Shown here: positions 33,901-43,391 of the stretch, in pieces
Layout: every line of letters starts with the position of its first letter
How positions within the stretch are numbered: the first letter of the stretch is position 1
Assembly (NCBI GenBank): GCA_949592205.1
Contig: CATIUR010000001.1
Span: 66,836,059 to 66,900,058, forward strand
Reading direction: 5' to 3'
Source of the DNA: Helichrysum umbraculigerum
Lineage: Eukaryota; Streptophyta; Magnoliopsida; Asterales; Asteraceae
Length of the DNA: 64,000 bases
The notes under the pieces: generated by a model
Seen by the model: only the letters and a program-made list of their open reading frames with translations
Database searches by the model: none
Told to the model about the DNA's origin: nothing
Program-made: the position numbers and the translations under genes

Positions 33901-35387
33901 GTTTTCATGCAAGAAATGATGTTTAGGCTCGTCCCACCGGTCTCCCCTTGTATGACTAAAGTTTCACCGGTGACGAGAGGGATGCGGACGATTTTCTCAA
34001 AACAAACGATTTCGGCTTGGTGCTTGGATAACCAATCCATACCGACGATGATGTCAAAGCTGCCAATTTCGACGGGTATCAAGTCAATGGAAAAGAGCTC
34101 ATTAGCTAAGTTTAAAGTGCAATTAGGTATCACACTATCGGCCTCAATAAGTTTTCCGTTTGCCAATTCTACTGTGTACTTAGAATCTAAGGCAATAGGT
34201 GTAGTGTCAAGTAGTGGACAAAACTAATCAGAAATAAAGCTCTTATCAGCACCAGTATCAAATAATACAGAAGCAGTCAAGTTGTTGAGAAGGAACGTAC
34301 CCGTGACCACATTCGGGTCTTGACGGGCTTCTCCAGATTTCAGCACAAAAGCTCTTCCTCGAGCATTGTTGTTGTTCTTGTTGTTGTTCTTGTTATTCTT
34401 CAGCTTCGGGCAGTCTTTCCTGAAATGCCCCATACCGTTGCACTCATAACAGGTCTTTGGTGCAGAGGTATTGGTGCCAGTGGTGTTTGATCTACAATCT
34501 TTAGCCAAGTGTCCAAATCTCTTACACTTGCTACAGGGACAAGAACCATTATGGTGTCGTTGGCACTTAGAGCAATAGGGCTTGGTTCCCTTGTACGCTC
34601 CCTTGTCATCAGAATTGAAGGTGTAGGCTTTAATGGTTTCGGGTTTCTTGTTTTGGTGGTTGTTGTGGTTGTCGGACCATTTTCTTTTGTTGCTGTTGGA
34701 TGATGGAGTGGGTGGTTCTGGGTCTTCGTTCATGGCTAAAAGTTTATGGGCCAATCGGATGGCGCCATGAAGGGTGTTTTGGTTTGATGAGGCGACATTT
34801 CCCCGGACGGGTTCTGGGAGGCCGCGGATGTATTTCTTGATCTTTTCGGGTTCAGTACTTGCCATAGCTGGGCGAAGGATGGTGAGTTGTTGGAATCTGG
34901 TGGTGTATCCAACGATATCAGTTCCTTGCACTTTTAAGTTCCAGAACTCTTCATCCAGCTTGTGAAGTTGTTCGGCCGGGCAATACTCATCAGTGAGAAT
35001 TTTCTTCAGATCCTCCCAAGGGAGTAGATAAGCGGTGTCAATACCCACGGACTGGGTATAGGAATTCCACCACGAGAGGGCACCATCTTCAAGGGTGCAG
35101 GTGGAGAATTTGACCTTGTTGTCCTCCGCACATTTGCTGATGCGGAAAACGGACTCCATCTTTTCGAACCATCTGATAAGTCCGATGGCTCCTTCGGTCC
35201 CCTTGAAGCTCAAGGGTTTGCAGTTCTGAAAGTCCTTGTAGGAACAAGGTTTGGCGACAGCGGTTTCAGCGGAATCGCTGTTTCTCCCGGAGTTCGGCGT
35301 AGAATTTCGAGCCAGGGCTTCAGTCACAGCTTGAGTGATGAGTGACGTAAGCTGAGCATCGGTGTATGGTCTAGTCTTTGGCGGCAT
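30963..35387 (-). pseudogene. gag-pol: Element B gag-pol polyprotein, three nonsense codons
   Basis: One frame of 1475 codons from ATG 35387 (MPPKTRPYTD) to 30963, interrupted only by TAG 34224-34226, TAA 32928-32930 and TAG 32874-32876. Gag occupies about 35387-34320 with zinc-binding motifs (CSKCKRFGHLAKDC and CYECNGMGHFRKDC). Protease FDTGADKSF sits just before the first stop. RT has FIDD (about 33240-33260) and VMPFGLTNAP. RNase H has YCDASHQ and TDHKSLQ. Integrase has an intact HHCC finger (HPGADK...CLTCSK) and the DDE residues in MDFI, SDRDARF and SERTIQT, then a GPF module. The C terminus EFTWEREDQMRLKYPHLF is the chromodomain-like segment of Tekay chromoviruses. No frameshift; the second and third stops flank the RT/RNase H boundary. 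Confidence 0.93.
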
Positions 35388-35667
35388 GTTTCTTCAATAA
35401 GAGAAATAAAGATACATGAGAATTTGTAAGAAGTTGTATTCATCACAGATGTTTATATATAAAAGCAGTAATACACAACATCAACATGAAAATGGTAGTT
35501 AATATAAGTTAGAACAGTAAGAATATTTGATAGATAATATGAGTTCAAAGGTTACATCCCACGGATGTATTACAAAAGGTGTCGGGAATTGTTACATCCG
35601 ACCGAATTATAGAGTAGCACCTAGATAGTTACTAGATTACAGGATAGATTACAAGACAAGGACTACA
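35388..35667 (-). other. Spacer between accessory ORF and gag in element B
   Basis: Non-coding, 280 bp. The gag ATG is preceded by a T-rich stretch and TTATTGAAG; element E has nearly the same sequence in this place (TTTTATTGAAG before its gag ATG). No other feature seen. Confidence 0.6.
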
Positions 35668-36159
35668 CTAATCCCGACGTAGATTAATCTGCCCCATCAT
35701 TTCAATGAGACGATCCACAGTATTTGCAAGTCTGCTGGCTTGTCGGGCGTTATCTTCTGCCAGGACCAGTCGTTGCACTAAACTGCGAACATACTCCTCT
35801 GATTCCCGTGAGCGTTGCTCACATTCTTCTAGCCTTTGCTGCAAAAGGGCGGTTTCCACGCTTATCTCCACTATCTTGTTGTGAAGAACCTCCATGTTGT
35901 TAACGGTGGTTTCGTGATCCTCAGAGACTTGTTCGATGCGCTCGAGTGATGTAAGTCTCCGGTTTTCTTTTGTTTCCGCCAACACGACATCCATGGTGCG
36001 AAGTCGTTGCTCGTGTTGGTTCACCCTAGCGGCTAAGGTCGGCAAGGTGAAGTGGGTAGAGTACGGGCCAGCTCGAGGCAACCTGGCATTTCTCCTAGCT
36101 ACCCTCGGGTTCCGCGACCCGGATTGAGAGCGCGATGAATTGGGTGGTGTGTTTGCCAT
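35668..36159 (-). CDS. Element B accessory coiled-coil ORF upstream of gag
   Basis: 163 residues, ATG 36159-36157 (MANTPPNSS). N terminus of about 45 residues is rich in Ser, Arg and Pro. The rest is predicted helical with heptad-like Leu spacing (LLQQRLEECEQRSRESEEYV, LVQRLVLAEDNARQASRL) and ends in VDRLIEMMGQINL. No known catalytic motif, zinc knuckle or membrane segment. Clearly homologous to 62534-63040 in element E, which is placed identically before gag, so it is a genuine gene of this lineage. It lies 280 bp ahead of the gag start and in the same orientation; CTCAG precedes the ATG by two bases. A structural or Gag-associated role is only a guess. Confidence 0.83.
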   Translation of the reverse strand: MANTPPNSSRSQSGSRNPRVARRNARLPRAGPYSTHFTLPTLAARVNQHEQRLRTMDVVLAETKENRRLTSLERIEQVSEDHETTVNNMEVLHNKIVEISVETALLQQRLEECEQRSRESEEYVRSLVQRLVLAEDNARQASRLANTVDRLIEMMGQINLRRD

Positions 36160-36490
36160 TTCTGAGACAAAACGTTAGTAGTAGTGAGGCCTATATACAT
36201 ATTAATCACACATAATATAAAATAGTCTAGAGTGTCTAACACAAGCAATTATGAGTCTCGTTTCTCTCACGGTCAGAGTCAACTAAGGTATTCCGGTTCA
36301 ACATACCTGTTTCAGTTCTTACATCATCTTTACTTAATTGTACATAGTTGATCAGGCTATGTTAAATTAATCTCGTATGATGTAATCCCTGAACCAATCA
36401 TACCTAATGAGGAAATACAGCTTAACGGTCATAGTCTAGGCCCACTAAATGCAACCTAGTTCGCTATAACAATCATCTCAGATACCAATC
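36160..36490 (-). other. Element B leader with primer site and candidate short intron
   Basis: Primer site on the minus strand is TGGTATCTGAG (36477-36487), a mutated form of the tRNA-Met complement. A donor-like GAT|GTAAGA at 36322 and an acceptor TTTTGTCTCAG at 36162, preceded by TACTAAC (36180-36174), would define a 161-base intron ending two bases before the accessory ORF. The GTAAGR site is conserved in element E. Confidence 0.55.
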
Positions 36491-39065
36491 TGTAACACCC
36501 CCAAATTCACTGTTTAGCGGAAGCAAGTTTTGGGGTGCTACTAATCAAATATCACAGCACAAAAGTAAAGCAAACGACATCTATATGCAACGTTTGTAAA
36601 ATAGTTACATTTCCACATAATAAATGTTTTGAAAACATAGTGTTTTCAGTTACAAAAATGTAGTTCCCTAGAGCCCACGCGTTTAGCGGGAGATTCTATT
36701 ACATCATCAAAATATACAAAAGATAATGCTAATGAATCTCCGTTAGATGCAAGGTAGAAATCATGCGACTTTAGCTAGTGTCCAGGGGAAATCCTACTCC
36801 GTCTGTGTACCTGAGATACAAAGCTAAAAGTGTCAACCAAAAAGGTTGGTGAATCTTATAGGTTTAGTATTAAATAAGCGTTATGAACAACAAGTATGTA
36901 CCCGTATTGCTATCAAGCAAAGTAAGTAAATCAGTAAATCATCACAAGTGCCATAAGCTCATAAGTTGAAGCTTAACCGTGTAGTGTGAATATATCACGT
37001 ACCCCCGTGAGTGCTATCCGCACACTCATATGTAACAAATACTAATATGCCTGTTTCTACGTGTAAATCAGTACGTGGTGGCGCTACCACCCCAGGCAGG
37101 GATTGTCAGTCCCAAATGGATCCATTTACTAGTAATCGCGCTTAAGTCCATAACTAACAACTTACGAATAGGAGGCTTTCAGTGGATAAAAGTAACTCAT
37201 GCGTTGTGTGTAAACAACTTACACTCATGCGTTGTGTGTAATCAGTTCAGTACATTGTGTTCATATGTAAAACAGTTGCTAAGTATCTCACCCCAAAGTA
37301 TAAAAACAGTAAAAGTGGGGCTGTACGACTCACCTGAATCCAGTAAGTACGTATGTGAAATCAATCAAGTAAGGCGGATGTAAGTTCGTATATCGGTTCT
37401 CAGAACCCTGTAACCTTCTCGCGTCCGAAACGCATAAGGTCGTAAGTAAACAAGTAAATAAGTCGGTCTCTTAAAAGACCACCCATGCTAGTTGTCCACT
37501 CAACTAGGAAATGTCCAAATGTTCGTTTAGTAATTCGTTTGTAGTTTGAAAACAAGTATGGCCCGTTGGTGACGGTTTGTAATAATAATCCAAAAGTGCT
37601 ATTATTATAGGTATCGTTGAATCAGGTTTTCGTTATTTGTAAGTGTTTGACACTTAGTGCAAAAAGTATTTACAACCTCTAATGACGGGGGTCCGGGGGC
37701 AGCGCCCCTGGTAGCGGGGTCCAAGGGGCGGCAGCCCCTGGCGGGGTCCAAGGGACAGAGCCCCTGGTTGGGGTCGAGCTGCCAAGTCAGCTTGGAAAAG
37801 TTTTATTTCTACTATATTGCTTTATCGAAAACGCATTTGAAATCTAAATTCGGTGTAAAATCAAGTGATAAATCTTAGTTCATATTAGTGCTTTTATTAC
37901 CGAATTTGGGTTCGAAAGACAAAGTGGGCTGCGAACCGAGCTGGGAGAACTCGACTCGCAGGCCAACTCGACTCGCAGGTCAACTCAACTCACAGGTCAA
38001 GACAACTCACGGGTCAGTTCGGTTCACAGGGCAACTCGACTCGCAAGTCAACTTCGACTTGCAGGTCAACTCGCGGGCCAGTTCGGTTCGTAGGTGATTC
38101 CGATTCACAGGATGGCTTCGCGAGTCGAATCTCGACTCGCCTCGTTGGACGAACAGATCTCGACTCGCGAGATGGGCTGTTCGCATAAAAACTCTAAAAA
38201 TCGGCTTTTTAAGTCGGTTTTTGGACATAAACTCGTTGGGGAAACGTTCTAGCATGTAAATCCAAGCTTTACAAGTAATTTAAAAGAGTTTTAACGTTCT
38301 ATTACCTCAAAAATCGAAAATCGAAGAAGATGAAGATGGTAATGGTGATGATGATCCTTGTGTTTGTGTTTTGATGATGATGGTGAACGATTATGATGAT
38401 GATGTTTTGGTGTTGCTGCTGCCGAAACCAAGAGGAAGAGAGGGATAGATTTGAGAGAGTTTGAGGTGTGAGTGTGTGAAATTGTGAGGTAAAAGTGAGA
38501 GTAAATGAAAGAGGTGGGGGTTTAAAAAGGGTGGATCACGGGTTGGGTCCATGGGTCCGGTCCGACCCGACTTGGGTCTCGGTCTCGTGAACTCGTTCCT
38601 CGAGTTTGCGTTATGTCTCGCGATCGTTTAAATGTTATTTAGTGTTATATGTTAAGGTGTATCTGTAATATTTTTAACCGAGGTATTTTACCAAAATACT
38701 TCATAATAAGTTATAAAAATATAATTTGCATTATTTTCCTTTGTTGGGCGCGTCATGCGTGTTATCGCCACGTTTGGAGTGTTTTAAACGATACGAAATA
38801 TGTGTAATATATTTTCATGATATATTAATGCAATTAGTGTTTGTTTGTATAATTCCACATTATTTAAAAGTTTTGTCACCAACGTCCGTATTATATAAAT
38901 GTCGGACCCCGTCCGGTTCATAAGTGCACGATTTAAATCAAATCGCGTAAGCGTGTATGTAATTACACCAAAACGTTACATATACTTAGTATATTACAAA
39001 ACTAAATACATGTAATTACAAGTAGTTTAGGCACTAATTAAGGTCCTAAATTGGCGGGTGTTACA
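36491..39065 (-). repeat. Element B 5' LTR
   Basis: 2575 bp, minus strand from TGTAACACCCGCC (39065) to GGGGGTGTTACA (36491). Contains a CT-rich presumed leader (about 38450-38520), a donor-like GAG|GTAATAG at 38305, the GACTCGC array (37930-38165) and an acceptor-like TATCTCAG|G at 36811. A GC-rich stretch with GGGGTCCAAGGG-type direct repeats lies at 37685-37770. Confidence 0.93.
36811..38305 (-). other. Candidate intron inside LTR B
   Basis: Donor GAG|GTAATAG at 38305 and acceptor GTATCTCAG|GT at 36811 would remove 1495 bases including the CpG-rich array. Sites at matching offsets exist in LTRs E, G and J/K (donor about 725-760 bp from the LTR start, acceptor about 290-320 bp from its end). 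The acceptor in the other B LTR has lost one base (CTCGG). Confidence 0.4.
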
Positions 39066-40558
39066 GATGCCAAGCCTAGACTGCTAAGATGGATTCTACT
39101 CCTACAAGAATTCGATATCGAAATCAGAGATAAGAAAGGAGCAGAAAACGTTGCAGCAGATCATCTAAGCCGATTAGAAAATCCTACACTAGAGCAACTT
39201 AATGAAAAGGATATTCAAGACCAGTTTCCTGAAGAACAACTCATGCACATCGGCAAATACCATCAAGGATCCACATCCAAAATCCTTGGTATGCTGATCA
39301 TGCTAATTTCCTGGTAGGAAACATAATACCCAAAGGAATGCCGACATCTCAGAGGCGAAGATTCTTCCGCGACATAAAGAATTACTATTGGGACGATCCT
39401 TTCCTCTTTAAGGTTTGCCCTGATCAGATCATTAGAAGATGCGTCGATGGGAAGGAAGCAGAACAAATCCTTCGACAAAGCCACCATGGACCTGCTGGAG
39501 GACATCACGCAGTTAACCTAACAGCACGAAAGGTGTATGATTCTGGCTTTTACTGGCCAACCATCTATCGAGATACTTATGACCTGGTGAAACGCTGCGA
39601 CATTTTCCAAAGACAAGGCAATGTGTCAGCAAGGAACGAAATGCCACTCACTAATATCCAGGCTTGTGAGATCTTTGATATATGGGGGTTAGATTTCATG
39701 GGACCTTTCCCAAAGTCTAATGGAAAAGAGTACATCCTAGTTGTTGTCGATTATGTCTCCAGGTGGGCCGAAGCACAAGCTTTTCCGACAAATGATGCCA
39801 GAGTAGTGACAAAGTTTCTCAAACAACTATTCTGTCGATTCGGAACTCCAAGAGCTATCATAAGTGATCGTGGCACTCACTTCTGCAACACTCAATTCAT
39901 GAAGGTTATGCAGCAGTATGGCGTCACTCACAAGATGTCCGTCGCCTATCATCAGCAAACAAATGGACAAGCTGAGATCACGAACAGAGCTTTAAAGAGA
40001 ATCTTGGAGCGAACAGTCGGAAATCATGGGGATAAGTGGGCTGACAAATTAGACGATGCGTTGGGGGCATTCAGAACTGCTTACAAAACACCTTTAGGTA
40101 CCACACCATATCGTCTAGTTTATGGCAAGGCATGTCACCTACCAGTGGAGTTGGAATATAAAGCATACTGGGCGCTGAAGAACTGCAATCTGGACACTTC
40201 TATAACAGGTTCCCATCGGAGAATGCAACTAAATGAATTGGCCGAATTAAGAAATCAAGCATATGAAAGCTCTCTGAACTACAAAGATAGAACCAAGAGG
40301 ATTCATGATTCCAAACTTAAACTCTCAAGGTTCAAACCAGGAGATAAAGTGCTTCTCTTCAATTCGCGCTTCAAAAAGTTTTCTGGAAAATTCAAGATCA
40401 GGTGGACCGGACCATTCATAATCTCAAAGGTATTCCCTTATGGTGCAGTCGAACTCGAATCACCAGAAGGTAATTTTAAGGTAAATGGTCATAGGTTAAA
40501 GCATTACATCGAAGACTTCCCCATTCGTGAGGATGTCTTTATCTTCGAACCATCTTGA
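39066..40558 (+). pseudogene. pol: Element D pol, end of RNase H and integrase
   Basis: Resumes the D pol frame after the B insertion (GATGC duplicated) at the RNase H end RDKKGAENVAADHLSRLENP. A one-base shift near 39280 breaks the frame; from 39338 it is open to TGA at 40556. Integrase shows the HH pair (HHAVNL) and one Cys of the zinc finger, but the second Cys is Phe (RCDIFQRQ), likely disabling. The catalytic core has D in LDFMGPF, D in SDRGTHF and E in NGQAEITNRA. A GPF module (RWTGPFIISKVFPYG) is present without a chromodomain, as in Athila. Ends FIFEPS. Downstream is ORF3. Confidence 0.92.
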
Positions 40559-40854
40559 GTCAGCCAGAAAGGTACAAGAGTCGAGCTAAAAGAATCTTTA
40601 AACAAAGCGCTTTTGGGAGGCACCCCAAGCTTATCTTACTTTTCCTGTCCTTTTTATTTCTTAGTTTATTTTTAATCTAGTATTGTTATCACTGATCTAA
40701 TATATGCAGGCTTGCAACTTATCAGACAATCAAATAGCTTTATCTGAGATAAGTTTTATTTATACAAATGCGAACAGTTCAGATGGCATTCCATCTGTCC
40801 TTTCTGCATTTGTTCACTTTCTATTAGTATTACCTGTTTTATGTTTATTTCAGG
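40559..40854 (+). other. Spacer between pol and ORF3 in D
   Basis: Contains GCGCTTTTGGGAGGCACCCC at 40606-40627, equivalent to the GGGAGGCAACC motif after the X ORF of C and I, then AT-rich sequence ending in a pyrimidine tract and TTTATTTCAG (40844-40853) directly before the ORF3 start. Confidence 0.65.
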
Positions 40855-41496
40855 ATGGACGCTCAGATCGAGACTGAGGATCATGTTGCTGAGAGGCAAC
40901 CTAGACAGAGGAGACGACACAGACCCAGACAGAGGAGACACCCCAGACACATGAGAGCTTTACCTGCTATCCCTGAGGAGGGACTTGTAGATGTTCAGCT
41001 AGAGCATGAGGAGGAGGCCACATCACCTGCAGCCCAGCCTGTGCCACCACAGACTACTCCAACGATTAGACAGCCGCCTACTCTTGAGTATGGCATTACC
41101 TTGTATGATCCCGCAGCTACTTGGGCCTTGTTCCAGACCTTCACTGCATATCATCAGATCCTTTCAGCACTGTGTGAGGTAGCCGGATTACCGAGACCTG
41201 CGGGACCACCTTTCAGGTTGGGACCAGACCCAGGACCATCTCGACCACCTTGGTCTTTCTTTCCTGCTGCTGGATCTTTTGTTGGACGTGCTACCGGACC
41301 ATCTACTGGACGCCCTATTGCTCTTGCTGCTGAGCCTGCTGCCTCTGGGAGCTCTGCATCTATGGATCCAGTTCTTCGTGAGCAGCTTTATGCCATGCTT
41401 GATGTTTCGAGCCCAGCTACTGTACCAGTCTATGACAGGACTGCAGAGGATGGGTTTGATCTAGATAGCGATGACTTGCTAGATGACTATTATTAG
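40855..41496 (+). CDS. Element D ORF3 (position of the Athila env-like gene)
   Basis: 213 residues from ATG 40855 (MDAQIETEDH), one base after a good 3' splice-site sequence (TTTATTTCAG). The N terminus (about residues 15-45) is a strongly basic RQRRRHRPRQRRHPR-like segment, the middle is rich in Pro, Ala and Gly with an ATWALFQTFTAYHQILSALC stretch, and the C terminus is acidic (DLDSDDLLDDYY). It lies where other Athila elements carry an env-like ORF, but is much shorter and has no signal peptide or clear transmembrane segment. I do not recognise the protein. The frame is intact although pol around it is broken, which may be chance in so short an ORF. Confidence 0.7.
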   Translation: MDAQIETEDHVAERQPRQRRRHRPRQRRHPRHMRALPAIPEEGLVDVQLEHEEEATSPAAQPVPPQTTPTIRQPPTLEYGITLYDPAATWALFQTFTAYHQILSALCEVAGLPRPAGPPFRLGPDPGPSRPPWSFFPAAGSFVGRATGPSTGRPIALAAEPAASGSSASMDPVLREQLYAMLDVSSPATVPVYDRTAEDGFDLDSDDLLDDYY

Positions 41497-43391
41497 TTCA
41501 CTTTATCTTTACTTTATTTTTATTGCATGTTATTGCTCTGTACTTTTGTTGTGACTACTGCGACGTGATACTCTGATGAGGTTGTGATTACTGCAGAATT
41601 AGCTTCGTATGGAATGGCTGAGCCTAAACTTCTGAAATCTTTGCACCACTTCTGCACGAACCTGGTCCAACTCCAGTAACCACTATTTATAGGGAAGTTC
41701 CTTTTCAGTATTTTCATTTTAAATATTTTGCCATGACCCCCATTTCAAACTCTAAGTGTGGGATTAGCAACCCCATTCTTAGAAAATACTTGAAACTAAA
41801 AATTGTTCAATAAAATCATTAAAACCCTAAGTGTGGGATTCTCCCTACTTAGTGGCAAAAACATTGAGGACAATGTTTAATTTTAAGTGTGGGATAGCAA
41901 TATACCCTACTTTTTATAATAAGCTTAAATTCTTTCAAAAAAATGTCCTCAAATTTTTCAACTTGTTCTCGCATGAAGCCAATATGTCATCATTTTACCC
42001 TAAACTTTCAAAACCATTTTGAGTCAACAATATATGTAAGGCTACAAAATTTTCAAATAAACTCAAAGGTTAAGCAGAAAGAGGTAGAATCACGTCAGAT
42101 TCCAACTTTTTCTTAATGAAAGTCTAAGAGGGGCATCACATGGCTGGGCACATACAACCCTATAAACTTGCGGTGAGGTACTTGAGCCTAATAGCATTCA
42201 TTTTTAATGCTTCACTTTTTGTTTGTTGTGTTTGACTGGTGTATGTGTTCTGAATTAGAACTTGCTCCTGACATGCGTTTCGAGACCATATTGACAGGTG
42301 CCATACGTGGCATAGGTGCAATTAGATGACCTGGACATTTTTAGGAATAACCCCTTTTTCTCATATCTTTTCAAGCCAACCCTTTTCCGACACTTTTATT
42401 GTTGAAGATCCCCTAGAAAACCCTGTTGAGCCTAAGCCTTTTCGTGTCTTTCAAAACCCTAAAAACCCCACATTTCCACTCACCACCAAAACGTCTTGAT
42501 AAAAGAAATTTCTGAGGAAGTGAGAAACAGCTATTTGGATGTCCTTACCCACTCGAGCAATTGCTCTCTCAAGAAATAAATTCCTGGTGACGAACTTCAA
42601 AAGAAGAATATCAAAAGAAATCACTCGAAGCTCCCAAAAGAATCATTCATGGAGCTGTGAAAATTATCTTGAAGAAACTGCAAAAGCGAAAAGAGGATGA
42701 GGCATCTAAAAAAGAAAAAGAAAAAGAAAAAAGAAAATAGAAAAGAAAATGCCTCAAGAAAATACAAAAAGAAAGAATAAAAGATCCAAGGAAGTTCAAG
42801 AATCATCCAAAAAGAAGAAATTCTCGGTGGATTCCCCTTTCTATAGGATTCAGTCAAATAAAGGTTTCTCACGACCTTATGAGTTTCTGTAGTCAAGATC
42901 AATCCTTCCTTCCATACCCTACCAACCTTTCCTTTTTCAAAATATTTCCCTTTTCACCCCCAAAATACAACCTAATCAAATGTCCTGGGATAATTAGTGT
43001 CGTCCCTGTCTAAGTGGTGGAGATTCGATTCTCGATCAAGCCTATGACGATGAATGCTGCATGACTGGTATTATGAGCGATTTCGTTTGATCTAGATTAT
43101 TAGGAAACCCGATACACTTGTGTGAATTGAGTGACCACCTGGTGAGGAATCGCCCAGTCATGTATATTCCAAGATCACGAGAATTGAAAGCATGCCTAAG
43201 ATGATCATTCTGAAAAGTTGGATACGTCGTGTGCATATCTCCTATGTTACACCTGAGGGATTATTTGATTATTTTCGTATTTTTACCTATATTTATGACT
43301 CCCGTAAAAACATCTTTTCAGAAAAAGTTTATGGGCATAGTTGACAGGCGGAATTGCTTGAGGACAAGCAAAACTCTAAGTGTGGGATATT
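41497..43391 (+). other. Element D 3' untranslated region
   Basis: Non-coding and homologous to the same region in C and I (for example GAATTAGAACTTGCTC and the following block near 42250). Copies of CTAAGTGTGGGAT lie at 41752, 41827 and 41883, and one abuts the LTR at 43374-43390, the presumed polypurine region. A-rich tract 42710-42790. Confidence 0.72.

Larger units (their letters stand above)
16518..39065 (-). mobile_element. Element B: Tekay-type chromovirus, complete but mutated
   Basis: Flanked by GATGC at 16513-16517 and 39066-39070. On the minus strand: 5' LTR 39065-36491, primer site, leader, coiled-coil accessory ORF, gag-pol, polypurine tract and 3' LTR (30929 to 16518, interrupted by element C at 18267-30117). 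The integrase ends with a chromodomain-like segment. LTRs are 2575 bp and 2556 bp (interruption removed), about 98% identical by eye apart from one small block difference near 17240/37215. Confidence 0.93.

Noticed and set aside
36174..36180. TACTAAC as proof of an intron in the B leader
   Set aside because: It is only 12 bases from the AG, closer than usual, and E lacks it; kept only as supporting context for the candidate intron.
40855..41496. Calling ORF3 an envelope protein
   Set aside because: No signal peptide, transmembrane segment or fusion-type features are visible; only position resembles Athila env-like ORFs.
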